64,000 nucleotides of DNA from Marinomonas algicola (GTDB lineage Bacteria > Pseudomonadota > Gammaproteobacteria > Pseudomonadales > Marinomonadaceae). Made by a program: the position numbers and the translations under genes. The stretch spans positions 1,178,001 through 1,242,000 of the forward strand of contig NZ_CP061941.1 in assembly GCF_014805825.1 (NCBI RefSeq), written 5' to 3'. The notes beneath the pieces were generated by a model. The model saw only the letters and a list, made by a program, of their open reading frames with translations, was not told the origin of the DNA and ran no database searches. This document shows positions 18,280-27,426 of the stretch, one piece after another (the first letter of the stretch is position 1; every line of letters begins with the position of its first letter).

Positions 18280-19527
18280 ATGCCTTTTTCACTACTTAAA
18301 TACGGTTTAAAAAACGACTACCCATTTGAAAATGATGTTGATTTACCCTCACCAACGGAACTTAAAAAACATTACGATGTTGTCATTATTGGTGGGGGCG
18401 GACACGGTGTCGCAACGGCTTATTATCTAGCCAAATACCATGGCATTACTAACGTCGCTATTTTAGAAAAAGGTTATCTTGGTGGTGGCAATACAGCTCG
18501 TAATACAGCCGTCATTCGTTCTAATTACTTAACCTCTGAAGGCGTTAAGTTCTATAAAGAATCCGTTGATATGTTTAAAGGGCTTTCAAATGAGTTCGAC
18601 TTCAACATCATGTATTCTTCTCGTGGACAGCTTACCCTAGCTCATACGGATTCTGCGATTCGTTCCTTTCGACAGCGTACAGAAGTTAATACACATTTTG
18701 GTGGTAAAACTGAGCTAATTGACCCTCAACAAATTAAAGAACTTGTGCCAACTTTGAATATGAATCCAGCTGATATGCCTATTCTGGCGGGATTGTGGCA
18801 CATTGATGGTGCGACAGCGCGTCACGACGCTGTTGCTTGGGGGTATGCAAAAGGGGCCACTCAGAAAGGTGTTGAACTTCATCAATTGACTGAAGTTACA
18901 GATGTTATTGTCGAAAATGGCAAGGCGAAAGGCGTGAAAACCAACCGAGGTACCGTTACTTGCGGTTGTATTGTTCAGGCCGTTGCAGGTCATAGCTCGA
19001 TCGTCGCGGCGATGGCTGGGATCAAAATGCCGATTACTATATACCCTTTGCAAGCCATGGTCACTCAACCCGTCAAACCTTTCTTAGATCCCTTAGTGAG
19101 CTCTTCTGCACTGCATTGCTATGTACAGCAAACAGGCCGAGGTGAAATAGTATTTGGTGGTGGATCTGATCCTTATCCGCTCTATAACACACGATCGACT
19201 CTTGATTTAAAAGAAAGCTTATTGGCAAGCGCTGTTGAAATGTTTCCGTTTATGGCGAATTTGAAATTGATGCGCCAATGGGCAGGTATTACGGATATGA
19301 CGTCGGATTACAGCCCTATCATGGGATTGAGTCCGGTAGAGAATTATTACCTAGACGCGGGCTGGGGCACATGGGGGTTCAAATCCACGCCGATTTGCGG
19401 CAAGAGCATGGCCGAGCTAGTGGCGAGCGGTGGCAAGGTGCCTGAGCTAATTGCGCCATTTGCTATGGATCGTTTTGACGAATTTCGTCAAGTCAATGAG
19501 ATGGGCGCCACGGCGGCAAGTCATTAG
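18280..19527 (+). CDS. soxB: Sarcosine oxidase-type subunit beta (SoxB or MgdA homologue)
   Basis: The 415-residue flavoprotein has a Rossmann FAD motif, VVIIGGGGHGVATAYYLAKY, near residues 34-53. The conserved ARHDAVAWG segment near 185 carries the histidine that binds FMN covalently in heterotetrameric sarcosine oxidase. Other family features are NTARNTAVIRSNYL, GRGEIVFGGGSDPYP, and the C-terminal WGTWGFKSTP. This subunit oxidises the N-methyl amine substrate. AAGGAGCTG precedes the start. It is the first of four oxidase genes with minimal spacing. The same fold serves N-methylglutamate dehydrogenase, so the substrate is not settled. Confidence 0.88.
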   Translation: MPFSLLKYGLKNDYPFENDVDLPSPTELKKHYDVVIIGGGGHGVATAYYLAKYHGITNVAILEKGYLGGGNTARNTAVIRSNYLTSEGVKFYKESVDMFKGLSNEFDFNIMYSSRGQLTLAHTDSAIRSFRQRTEVNTHFGGKTELIDPQQIKELVPTLNMNPADMPILAGLWHIDGATARHDAVAWGYAKGATQKGVELHQLTEVTDVIVENGKAKGVKTNRGTVTCGCIVQAVAGHSSIVAAMAGIKMPITIYPLQAMVTQPVKPFLDPLVSSSALHCYVQQTGRGEIVFGGGSDPYPLYNTRSTLDLKESLLASAVEMFPFMANLKLMRQWAGITDMTSDYSPIMGLSPVENYYLDAGWGTWGFKSTPICGKSMAELVASGGKVPELIAPFAMDRFDEFRQVNEMGATAASH

Positions 19528-19536
19528 GAGCAGAGC

Positions 19537-19848
19537 ATGAAAATGATGAATTGCCCATTAAATGGGCCAAGAAACATTAGCGAGTTTGTTTATGGTGGCG
19601 AAGTTAAATCGATGCCAGACCATTTGACCTGTTCAGACAAAGAATGGGCCGATTATGTGTTTTATGCGGACAATACGATTCGTGTTATCACTGAGTGGTG
19701 GTTTCATTCACCTTCTGGCTACTGGTTTATTGCAGAACGCCATACCGCCAGTGATGAAATTCTTAAAACCTATGATCCATCCGAGCTGTTTAATAAACGA
19801 GTAGAGTTTGCAAGCGCACCAGTATTACCTGAGGAGAAAACGGTATGA
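19537..19848 (+). CDS. soxD: Sarcosine oxidase-type subunit delta (SoxD or MgdB homologue), lacking zinc cysteines
   Basis: The 103-residue protein keeps the delta-subunit pattern DKEWADYVFYADN and the following EWWFHSPSGYWFIAERHT, so family membership is good. In canonical SoxD the N-terminus is CPxCG and a later cysteine completes a zinc site. Here only the first cysteine remains (NCPLNGPRN), and the later GC is replaced by GYW. The zinc site is therefore missing. From memory, this form resembles the small subunit of N-methylglutamate dehydrogenases more than true sarcosine oxidases. The subunit is structural and lies between the beta and alpha genes, overlapping the next start by four bases. 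Confidence 0.82.
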   Translation: MKMMNCPLNGPRNISEFVYGGEVKSMPDHLTCSDKEWADYVFYADNTIRVITEWWFHSPSGYWFIAERHTASDEILKTYDPSELFNKRVEFASAPVLPEEKTV

Positions 19849-22763
19849 GCATGAATCGACTACCAGCCCCATTAGGCTTATACATTACACGAGAAAAAAC
19901 GATCAACTTCATGTTCGAGGGGCAGCGTTATCAAGGCGTTGAGGGTGATACTATTGCTAGTGCCTTGATCGCGAACGGGCAGTGGCTAATGTCTCGATCA
20001 TTCAAATATCATCGTCCTCGTGGCCCATTAACCATGGCGGGTCAAGATGCTAATACCTTGGTGCAACTTAAAAGTGAGCCGAATGTTTTAGCTGACAAGC
20101 ATTTTATTCGGGCTGATTTGGAGGTTGTTGGGCAAAACTATAGCGGCTCTCTTGAAAATGATAAGGATGCAAAATTGTCCTATGCAGGACGATTTATGCC
20201 AGTAGGCTTTTATTACCGGGCATTTTATAAGCCAATGGGGATATGGGATAAATGGGAACCCTTTATACGTAAAAAGGCCGGTTTAGGCTTTGCTGATCTT
20301 ACATTCAAGCCTGTTTATCATGATAAAGCCTATCTGTTTCACGATCTTGCTGTGATAGGTGCCGGTCCTGCTGGTCTTGCTGCAGCATTGAAAGCCGCTG
20401 ATGCGGGTGCAAGCGTGTTATTGGTTGATGAAAATCCTATTTTAGGCGGTGCTCTGACCTACCATCGTTTTGATGTAGAAGCAGTACGTGCTAACGAGTT
20501 AAGAACTCAGCTTACAGAAAATGTTTTAAATCACTCAAACATCACGATATTGAATAACGCAACCTGTAATGGTTGGTTTACCGATAATTACTTGCCCATT
20601 ATTCAGGGCAGTCGCATGTATAAAGCGCGAGCCAAGCAATGCATCGTCGCGTCAGGTGCCTTTGAGCAACATGTGGTGTTTCGTAATAACGATGTACCGG
20701 GCGTGGTGATGTCGAGTGCTGCGATGCGACTTATGTCTCAATATGCGATTAAACCCGCCAACAAAGCCGTTGTTCTGACAGGTAATGATGATGGATATTT
20801 GTGTGCGCTTGAATTGGTTAGGAATGGTGTTGAAGTACCGGTCATTATCGATATGCGTCCTAGCGGAGCCAATGAGACTTTACAAAAAGCCGTGGCACAA
20901 CAAGGCATTAATGTACGTTTAAATGCGACTGTATATGAAGCTTTGCCTAGTTCTGATAAGAAGCGTTTGTCTGCTGTGCAAGTGCACGACATCACAGGTA
21001 AAGGACAAGTTTCTATTGGTGGCGTAACGGTTCCTTGTGACTTGTTGTGTATGTCAGCAGGTTATATGCCTGTTTACCAATTGCTTTGTCAGGCTGGGGC
21101 GAAACTGAGTTATAGTGATGACAGTGCGCGTTTTTCACTGACTAATTTACCGAAAAACCTTTATGTGGCAGGGTCTGCAAATGGCGTTCATGAATTAGAT
21201 GCTGTGATCAGCGATGGTCAGTTTGCGGCATACCAAAGTTTAACCTCATTGGGTATTCCAAGTAGTGAGCCAGAAAAAGTACTTTGCGCTAAGCAGACGA
21301 ACTTTCCTTGGCCTATCTTTAAACACCCGAAAGGCAAAGATTTTGTTGACTTTGATGAAGATCTACAAGCGAAAGACATCGTCAATGCAACTCGCCTAGG
21401 CTATCGGGATGTTCAGTTAGTCAAAAGGTTTTCGACTGTCGGTATGGGGCCATCTCAAGGTCGCCATTCTGCATTGCCTACGGCTCGATTGGTTGCAGAG
21501 GCAACAAACCGCACTGTTACTGAAACGGGCGTAACTACAGCTAGACCGCCATTTGTTCCTGAAAAATTGGCTAATATAACGGGTCGTATATTCAGCCCCC
21601 ATAAATATACGTCAATGCATAAACGACATTTAGAGCTGGGAGCGCATATGATCCCTGCGGGTATTTGGCGTCGTCCAGCGTATTACGGAGACCCTATAAA
21701 TCGCGATAAGCTCATTCAAGAAGAAGCGAAGATGGTACGTAATGCGGTTGGTATGATTGATGTCAGTACCTTAGGTGGTTTAGAGGTTCGAGGTCCAGAT
21801 GCGGCTGAATTTGTTAATCGTATTTATACCTTTGGTTTTTTGAGCCAGCCCATTGGTAAAACACGTTATGCGGTATTAACTAATGAACAGGGAGTGGTAG
21901 TAGATGATGGTGTTTCCTGTCGAATCTCTGAAGATCACTACTATATTACCGCCACTACGACTGGTGTGGATGCCGTTTATCGTGAGATGACCAAATGGAA
22001 TGCTCAGTGGCGATTAAAAGTTGATATTGCAAATGTTACATCGGCTTTTTCTGCGGTTAACGTGGCTGGTCCTCTGGCTAGAAACGTACTTATTAAAGTG
22101 TGTTCTGACGTAGACTTTTCCAACGAGTCTTTCCCTTATTTAGCCTATAGAGAAGGCTCTATCGACGGTGTGCCGGTGCGCTTATTGAGAGTCGGATTTG
22201 TCGGTGAATTGGGCTATGAAATTCATATGCCTAGCTTGTTTGGCGAGGGTGTTTGGGATCGGTTAATGGATGCTGGGAAAGAGTTTGAAATGAAACCTTT
22301 TGGCGTCGAAACCCAGCGGTTACTGCGTTTGGAAAAAGGCCACATTATTGTTAGCCAAGATACAGATGGCATGTCGCATCCCGGTGAGCTTTCTTTAAAT
22401 TGGGCGGTTAATCGTAAGAAGCCTTTCTTCATTGGTAGTCGATCTGTCGACATTGTCATGGCTAGAAAACAAACTCGTAAGTTAGTTGGTTTTAAATTAG
22501 ATAGTAAGATAATACGACCGAAAGAAGGTCATTTAGTCTTAGCGAATCCGGATCGCCCTGATTGCGCTATTACGGGAAATGTTACGTCTTCTGAGTATTC
22601 CAGTGCGATTGGTGCAAACATCGGTATGGCATTTGTTGGGGTTGATCAACAGGAGGTTGGCTCAACATTCCCTATTCGAGTGGATAACGGTGAAATTGTC
22701 ATGGCTGAAGTGGTTAAATTGCCTTTTTATGATGCAAACAATATTCGTCAGGAGGTGTTGTAA
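19845..22763 (+). CDS. soxA: Sarcosine oxidase-type subunit alpha (SoxA or MgdC homologue)
   Basis: The 972-residue protein begins with a ferredoxin-like segment (FEGQRYQGVEGDTIASALIA), followed by a pyridine-nucleotide binding domain (AVIGAGPAGLAAALKAADAG near residue 167). It ends in a THF-binding GcvT-like aminomethyltransferase domain from about residue 580. That domain has GMIDVSTLGGLEV, VVDDGVSCRI, VGFVGELGYEIHMP and RLEKGHIIVSQDTDG. The C-terminal domain passes the released methyl carbon to THF as 5,10-methylene-THF, which FolD then uses. The ATG overlaps the delta-gene stop (ATGA). Length is normal for SoxA; MgdC is similar. Confidence 0.9.
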   Translation: MSMNRLPAPLGLYITREKTINFMFEGQRYQGVEGDTIASALIANGQWLMSRSFKYHRPRGPLTMAGQDANTLVQLKSEPNVLADKHFIRADLEVVGQNYSGSLENDKDAKLSYAGRFMPVGFYYRAFYKPMGIWDKWEPFIRKKAGLGFADLTFKPVYHDKAYLFHDLAVIGAGPAGLAAALKAADAGASVLLVDENPILGGALTYHRFDVEAVRANELRTQLTENVLNHSNITILNNATCNGWFTDNYLPIIQGSRMYKARAKQCIVASGAFEQHVVFRNNDVPGVVMSSAAMRLMSQYAIKPANKAVVLTGNDDGYLCALELVRNGVEVPVIIDMRPSGANETLQKAVAQQGINVRLNATVYEALPSSDKKRLSAVQVHDITGKGQVSIGGVTVPCDLLCMSAGYMPVYQLLCQAGAKLSYSDDSARFSLTNLPKNLYVAGSANGVHELDAVISDGQFAAYQSLTSLGIPSSEPEKVLCAKQTNFPWPIFKHPKGKDFVDFDEDLQAKDIVNATRLGYRDVQLVKRFSTVGMGPSQGRHSALPTARLVAEATNRTVTETGVTTARPPFVPEKLANITGRIFSPHKYTSMHKRHLELGAHMIPAGIWRRPAYYGDPINRDKLIQEEAKMVRNAVGMIDVSTLGGLEVRGPDAAEFVNRIYTFGFLSQPIGKTRYAVLTNEQGVVVDDGVSCRISEDHYYITATTTGVDAVYREMTKWNAQWRLKVDIANVTSAFSAVNVAGPLARNVLIKVCSDVDFSNESFPYLAYREGSIDGVPVRLLRVGFVGELGYEIHMPSLFGEGVWDRLMDAGKEFEMKPFGVETQRLLRLEKGHIIVSQDTDGMSHPGELSLNWAVNRKKPFFIGSRSVDIVMARKQTRKLVGFKLDSKIIRPKEGHLVLANPDRPDCAITGNVTSSEYSSAIGANIGMAFVGVDQQEVGSTFPIRVDNGEIVMAEVVKLPFYDANNIRQEVL

Positions 22764-23353
22764 TGAACTCTTTTAATTTATGTGCGGTGCCTCGTTCACG
22801 TAAAAGTATGCTGGATTTAAACAACACTGAGTCATCGAACTCCGGTGTTAAACGTCAGGATTGCACTGTCTATTCGAGAGTTGGCTTTAGGGGGATGGGC
22901 GCAGAAAACTATTTGATGTCACAAGGCTTGCCTATTCCTAGTGAGTCAAATCGATCCCTGATTTTTGAAGATAGCCTTGTCGTGTTACGCCTTGGTAAAT
23001 CTGAGTTTTGGTTGGTGGATCTTGACAATACTCATCATGAACTGATTGAAGCGCTAGAGCTGGGCGCGAAAGGTCTTGATGAAGTATACCGTTTATTCTG
23101 TCAGCATAGCCATGCCTGCTTCTTGTTTAAGGGAGAGCAAACGACAACCATGTTTTCCAAAGTATGCGGTGTCGATTTAAAGCGATGTGCCTTTCCAATA
23201 GGGAGTATTGCTCAAACTTCGGTGGCGCGAGTTAATGCTATAATAACAAAGCAAGAAGAAAAAAGAGGGGAGTACTTTCTTTTGCTTTCTGACTTAGCTA
23301 GCTCTCAATATTTATGGGAAGCGTTAGCCGATGCGTCTAAGGAATTTGTCTGA
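22763..23353 (+). CDS. soxG: Sarcosine oxidase-type subunit gamma (SoxG or MgdD homologue)
   Basis: This 196-residue product follows the alpha gene with a TAATG overlap and has the size of SoxG. Similarity is recognisable mainly in the C-terminal SSQYLWEALADASKEF segment and the central FRGMGAENYL-like region, as expected for this weakly conserved, GcvT-related structural subunit. It completes the beta-delta-alpha-gamma set. The operon appears to end here, since the next 460 bases are non-coding. Confidence 0.8.
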   Translation: MNSFNLCAVPRSRKSMLDLNNTESSNSGVKRQDCTVYSRVGFRGMGAENYLMSQGLPIPSESNRSLIFEDSLVVLRLGKSEFWLVDLDNTHHELIEALELGAKGLDEVYRLFCQHSHACFLFKGEQTTTMFSKVCGVDLKRCAFPIGSIAQTSVARVNAIITKQEEKRGEYFLLLSDLASSQYLWEALADASKEFV

Positions 23354-23813
23354 TTTAGCTCTGCTGTAGTGTGTTAATCTCAGATTTGATTGCCCTACTA
23401 ATGAAGTAGAGAGTTCCGTGTTTTTATAAAGCTGTTGGACCTTTAATAAAAACGAAAAAAGGTAACTCTCTATTTCGTATGCGAATCATTCTATCATCCA
23501 ACTTCGAGTAGGTTTGCTTAACATACAAATTAGCTAGTGTGCCTATCTCAAACTTCATGACCTACTCGTACTCGCAGCAATCATTGACCAATAGCCGAAT
23601 GTCTCACGCCTTTTTATCGCCATGAGAATGGTATCTACAGCCAGATAACACCAAATACATCAAAGCACATGGTTTGTTTAAATTTTGTTAAACGATATTC
23701 ATTCCAAAAAAACACATCGTTTTTGTGATAGTCAGCTTAGATATGACGTTTTCACAAAAATTCACTTTGTTTTTTATGTTACTTAAAATTATACTGTTTT
23801 TTTATACAGTATT
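23354..23813. other. Intergenic region with two spaced inverted repeats
   Basis: No gene was found in these 460 bases. One structure runs from 23403 to 23476: GAAGTAGAGAGTT pairs with AACTCTCTATTTC, with a second internal pairing of GTTTTTAT and ATAAAAAC. A second pair, CGAGTAGGT (23505-23513) and ACCTACTCG (23560-23568), lies just after. The first may end the oxidase operon. The umuDC promoter and SOS box occupy the right end. Confidence 0.5.
23792..23811 (+). promoter_or_regulatory. LexA-type SOS box upstream of umuDC
   Basis: The core CTGTTTTTTTATACAG at 23794-23809 fits CTG-N10-CAG within the palindromic context ATACTG...CAGTAT. It lies 16 bases before the umuD ATG, so bound LexA would block transcription directly. 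This is the strongest SOS box in the window. Confidence 0.88.
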
Positions 23814-23825
23814 TTGGTGCTCGTT

Positions 23826-24272
23826 ATGCGTGTGACTTATCTTGGTGTGTCTGAGTCGGCGGCGTTTATTGCGGTGAACAGCGTGCGAATCTCTTTGTAT
23901 ATGGATTCGGTGTCGGCGGGATTTCCGTCTCCCGCTCAGGATTTTGTTGAAAAGTCTTTAGATTTAAATGAGTTTTGTGTGGCTCACCCGAATGCCACTT
24001 TTTATGTTCGTGCTCAGGGGGATTCAATGATAGAAGCCGGCATCCATTCAGGTGATGTCTTGGTGGTGGATCGCTCGTTAACGGCACGCCATGGGGACAT
24101 TGTCATTGCCTGCATTCATGGGGAAATGACGGTGAAAACGTTAGAGCTAAAGCCCAACGTGTTACTGCGTCCGAAGAATAAAGCGTATAAGGCGATTCAT
24201 ATTACTGAAGAGTCCGAGCTGGAGATATTTGGTGTGGTCACGGGTGTTGTTCGCAAATATGAACGGGGCTAA
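23826..24272 (+). CDS. umuD: Translesion polymerase V subunit, LexA-like autoprotease
   Basis: The 148-residue protein is a S24 peptidase. The cleavage site is Ala31-Gly32 in SAGFPSPAQDF. The nucleophile is Ser67 in AQGDSMIE, and the general-base Lys104 is in GEMTVKTL, keeping the 37-residue spacing of UmuD. RecA filaments stimulate self-cleavage to UmuD', which activates the UmuC polymerase. The ATG at 23826 is used; TTG and GTG alternatives lie 9-12 bases upstream, close to the SOS box. It has the usual umuDC order and an 11-base gap to umuC. Confidence 0.95.
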   Translation: MRVTYLGVSESAAFIAVNSVRISLYMDSVSAGFPSPAQDFVEKSLDLNEFCVAHPNATFYVRAQGDSMIEAGIHSGDVLVVDRSLTARHGDIVIACIHGEMTVKTLELKPNVLLRPKNKAYKAIHITEESELEIFGVVTGVVRKYERG

Positions 24273-24283
24273 GGGTGCGGTAT

Positions 24284-25555
24284 ATGAAGACGGTGTTTGC
24301 CCTTGTTGATTGCAATAACTTTTACGCCAGTTGCGAGAAGTTATTCCGACCGGATTTAAAAAACACGCCTGTGGTGGTGTTGTCGAATAACGATGGCTGT
24401 ATTGTCGCACGTTCCAAGGAGGTGAAAACGTTAGGCATTAAAATGGGCGTGCCGATGTTCCAGGTTCAGGACGAGATAAGAAAGCATGGCGTTGTGTGCT
24501 TTTCGTCTAACTATGCGCTGTATGCTGACCTGTCGAATCGGGTGATGACTATCCTAGAGGAGGAGGCTCCGCAGCTTGAAGTGTATTCCATTGATGAAGC
24601 TTTTATGGACTTAACCGGCGTGGATCATGTGACAGACTTACTTGTCTTCGGGAAACAAGTAAAAGCGAAGGTCGATAAATGGACGGGCATTACCGTTGGA
24701 GTGGGAATCGGGCCCACCAAGACTCTGGCGAAGTTGGCGAACCATGCGGCGAAGAAATATCCAGCCACCGGTTCGGTGGTGGATTTGATGGACCCAGACA
24801 GGCAAAAGCGTTTGCTTGCCTTGGTTGATGTAAGTGATGTGTGGGGTGTTGGCCGTCGTACCACGGCAAGGTTAAACGCGAGGAAAATTTATACCGCGTT
24901 GGATCTAGCGAACGCGAACCCAAAATCCATGCGGGGAGAATTTTCTGTCGTACTGGAGCGAACCATTGAGGAGTTAAATGGGGTGTCGTGTTTGGATTTA
25001 GAAACGGTAAAACCAGCAAAACAGCAAATTATTTGCAGTCGGTCATTCGGTCATAAGGTGACAGACAAGCAGGAGCTAGGGGAAGCCATCGCTAAATACA
25101 CAACCAGAGCCGCAGAGAAGCTACGCGGCGAAAAACGCCTTTGCCGTGTGGTGAGTGTGTTTATTCGAACCAGCCCCTTTATTCCAAACGAACCGCAGTA
25201 CTCGAAAATTCTGTCTGCCGAACTGCCTAACCCAACACAAGATACGCGGGATTTACTTGAAGTAGCTAAGGCGATTTTTGATTATATCTATCGTTCAGGC
25301 TTTCGTTACGCCAAAGGCGGTGTGATTTTATCCGATTTCTATGAATACGGCGCCTTTCAAGAAGACTTGTTCAGGCCATCATCTGGTAAACGCCATTCAA
25401 AATCCCTGATGAAGGTTGTGGATCAGATAAACCACAGTGGCCTTGGTAACGTCTTCTTCGCTTCACAAGGCGTGTCACCACAATGGTCAATGAAACGAGA
25501 ACACCTATCACCAGCCTATACGACTCGGTGGAGAGACTTACCTAAAGTTTGGTGA
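24284..25555 (+). CDS. umuC: DNA polymerase V catalytic subunit
   Basis: A Y-family polymerase of 423 residues. The N-terminus FALVDCNNFYASCEKLF carries the first metal-binding Asp, YSIDEAFMDL the catalytic acidic pair, and GVGIGPTKTLAKLANHAAKK the fingers/palm region. VSDVWGVGRRTTARL is the helix-hairpin-helix, and the C-terminal little-finger and UmuC-specific extension reach the full family length. With UmuD' it copies across lesions at the cost of mutations. The ATG at 24284 is used; a GTG at 24275 is possible. umuC is the last gene of the SOS operon and shows no truncation. Confidence 0.96.
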   Translation: MKTVFALVDCNNFYASCEKLFRPDLKNTPVVVLSNNDGCIVARSKEVKTLGIKMGVPMFQVQDEIRKHGVVCFSSNYALYADLSNRVMTILEEEAPQLEVYSIDEAFMDLTGVDHVTDLLVFGKQVKAKVDKWTGITVGVGIGPTKTLAKLANHAAKKYPATGSVVDLMDPDRQKRLLALVDVSDVWGVGRRTTARLNARKIYTALDLANANPKSMRGEFSVVLERTIEELNGVSCLDLETVKPAKQQIICSRSFGHKVTDKQELGEAIAKYTTRAAEKLRGEKRLCRVVSVFIRTSPFIPNEPQYSKILSAELPNPTQDTRDLLEVAKAIFDYIYRSGFRYAKGGVILSDFYEYGAFQEDLFRPSSGKRHSKSLMKVVDQINHSGLGNVFFASQGVSPQWSMKREHLSPAYTTRWRDLPKVW

Positions 25556-25677
25556 GGATAGAGCAAGAACGTATCCGTGTCATATCAACGTCCTTTTACC
25601 GACCGCGAGTTCAGCAACACAGGTTGTAAAACTCGTAAAAAAAATTTGGACTTATTCGAATCTTCCTGACAGCTGGG

Positions 25678-26562
25678 TTAATAACTCAGCCCTGCTAGGC
25701 GGTTGTGATCTGATTTAATAGCTTCTTCCATAAAGTCAAAGAAAGCTTTCATTTTGGCGGAATTTTCTAAATCGTTGTGAGTCATCATCCAAAGATCTGT
25801 ACTCTGGTTTATCATATTAACCTCTATTTTCTGAAGAATGTCAGAACTGTCTCCAATAAAACAAGGCAGGTAAGCAAGACCCATCTTATGTTCAGCCGCT
25901 GCCATCAACGGCTCAAAAGAGTCTGTTTTCATAACTATTTTTTCTTCCAAAATCAGCTCTGACACTTGTCGAGACGCGTTACCTTGATACATGATTAACC
26001 AAGATGCAGATTCAAGAGGATGCTTACCTTGAAGGCTATTGATATAACTTGGTGCCCCGTATACACCAAAGGCTATTTTACATAACTTAGTACCAACGAA
26101 TGATTCTGGCAACTCAGTGGCAGGACGAATCGCTACATCCGCATCTAAGTTTGAAATATTCAGTCGACGAGACGTTAAGCTGAGTTCCAGCTGAATTTTT
26201 GGATAAAGTTGATGAAAAGCCGCCAAATGCGCCCCTAAAACTAAACGAGACAGTGCATCTGTTGTCGTTAACCTCAATACACCTTCCAACTGCATTTCTT
26301 GTCCGAAAATTTTACGTTCCAGCTCTTTCACTGTCGATTCCACTGCAAGAGCGGACTCCAGCAGTTTTTTCCCTTCTATCGTTAATTTGTATCCGGTAGG
26401 AAGTTTATGAAAGACCCGTAATTTGTGGCGGTGCTCAAAAGTGTCAAGCCGACGCAATACAGTACTGTGATTGACTCCTAGTGATCTGGCGGCAGCAGAT
26501 AATGACCCTTCATTCGCCACCGTTAGAACATATTGCAGGTCACCCCATCGTATGTTGTGCAT
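25678..26562 (-). CDS. LysR family transcriptional regulator
   Basis: The 294-residue protein has an N-terminal winged helix (GDLQYVLTVANEGSLSAAAR then SLGVNHSTVLRRLDTFE) and a C-terminal substrate-binding domain starting around residue 90. The variant STVLRRL in the recognition helix is typical of the subgroup that acts on divergent neighbouring genes. It is divergent from the secreted SnoaL-like gene at 26668, with about 105 bases between, and that gene is its most likely target. The effector is unknown. Confidence 0.92.
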   Translation of the reverse strand: MHNIRWGDLQYVLTVANEGSLSAAARSLGVNHSTVLRRLDTFEHRHKLRVFHKLPTGYKLTIEGKKLLESALAVESTVKELERKIFGQEMQLEGVLRLTTTDALSRLVLGAHLAAFHQLYPKIQLELSLTSRRLNISNLDADVAIRPATELPESFVGTKLCKIAFGVYGAPSYINSLQGKHPLESASWLIMYQGNASRQVSELILEEKIVMKTDSFEPLMAAAEHKMGLAYLPCFIGDSSDILQKIEVNMINQSTDLWMMTHNDLENSAKMKAFFDFMEEAIKSDHNRLAGLSY

Positions 26563-26667
26563 TTTTGCATACCAAATATGTTTGATTAGAGAATTTTATA
26601 ATAATTTAGCACAGGTATAGTTATCACACCAACGCAATAAATAGAATTGAAATTCAGGAGAAAAGTT

Positions 26668-27168
26668 ATGTTTAAGAACACTCTACAAATTGGTCTTGTT
26701 AGTCTTGTGGCTTTCTTACAAGCCACTTCGGTCCAGGCAAATGAGGCAAAAGACGTTAATTCAGCCGAGACTCTTGAAACGGCTCAAGCCTTTTTATGGG
26801 CGGCCGGATCTGGTGATATGGAAAAACTTCAGACTCTGATGGCTGACGATTTTGTTTGGCACAACGAGGGTGATGCAAGCCTCCCATGGATAGGTAATTG
26901 GGACTCAAAAGAAAAAGTGCTTAGTACTTTCCTTCCTCGTTTTGGTGCCGGTTTAAAGGTAACAAGCTGGTCTACAGATTATAGCTTTGCAAACGGTGAC
27001 CAAGCGGTGTTTATGGGCAGCATGAGTGCAATAGCGAACGAGTCAGGCGTCGATACGGGTAAATTCAGTTGGGCCGTACGTGTTCATGTTGAAGAGGGTA
27101 AAGTGGAAAGTTGGAACTGGTTTGAAGACAGCTACGCCGTGTCTAACGCCTATCACGAGAAGAAATAA
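26668..27168 (+). CDS. Secreted SnoaL-like (NTF2-fold) protein
   Basis: The 166-residue product has a signal peptide (MFKNTLQIGLVSLVAFLQAT, cleavage near VQANEA). A single cone-shaped NTF2-like domain follows, with AQAFLWAAGSGDMEKLQTLM and DDFVWHNEGD, and a conserved KVESWNWFEDSYAV end. SnoaL-like proteins range from isomerases and hydrolases to non-enzymatic binding proteins, so no reaction is assigned. The start at 26668 is set by AGGAG. It is alone in its transcript, ends in a strong terminator, and is divergent from a LysR gene. It probably works in the periplasm. Confidence 0.75.
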   Translation: MFKNTLQIGLVSLVAFLQATSVQANEAKDVNSAETLETAQAFLWAAGSGDMEKLQTLMADDFVWHNEGDASLPWIGNWDSKEKVLSTFLPRFGAGLKVTSWSTDYSFANGDQAVFMGSMSAIANESGVDTGKFSWAVRVHVEEGKVESWNWFEDSYAVSNAYHEKK

Positions 27169-27192
27169 TTACGGCTAACCTGCGACGTTCTG

Positions 27193-27231
27193 AAAAGCTC
27201 GATATGTTCATTGGATATATCGAGCTTTTTT
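27193..27231 (+). terminator. Rho-independent terminator after the SnoaL-like gene
   Basis: AAAAGCTCGATAT pairs with ATATCGAGCTTTTTT over a short loop. It is a strong GC-cored stem with a T run and lies 25 bases after the stop codon. A further perfect 11-base inverted repeat (27314-27324 with 27384-27394) lies just beyond. Confidence 0.9.
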
Positions 27232-27426
27232 ACATGTTTTTTGAATGGGGAGGTGCCTTTAATGCGTTGCATTGACCTATGGTGCTACTCTGAAAGGCTC
27301 GAATGGCCCGCTTTAAAAGTCTGTATTCTTTATTGAGTAGCTTAATGAGACTCATAATTCACATTCGTTACTTTTCTTAAATAACAGACTTTTATTCACA
27401 CGTTAAGGATGACTATTTGCTTCTTC

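Noticed and set aside
24690..25019. 109-codon minus-strand frame inside umuC
   Set aside because: It is antisense to a fully conserved polymerase gene and has no ribosome site.
23814..25555. umuDC as part of a plasmid or prophage insertion
   Set aside because: No integrase, repeats or other mobile genes flank it, and the context is ordinary chromosome.
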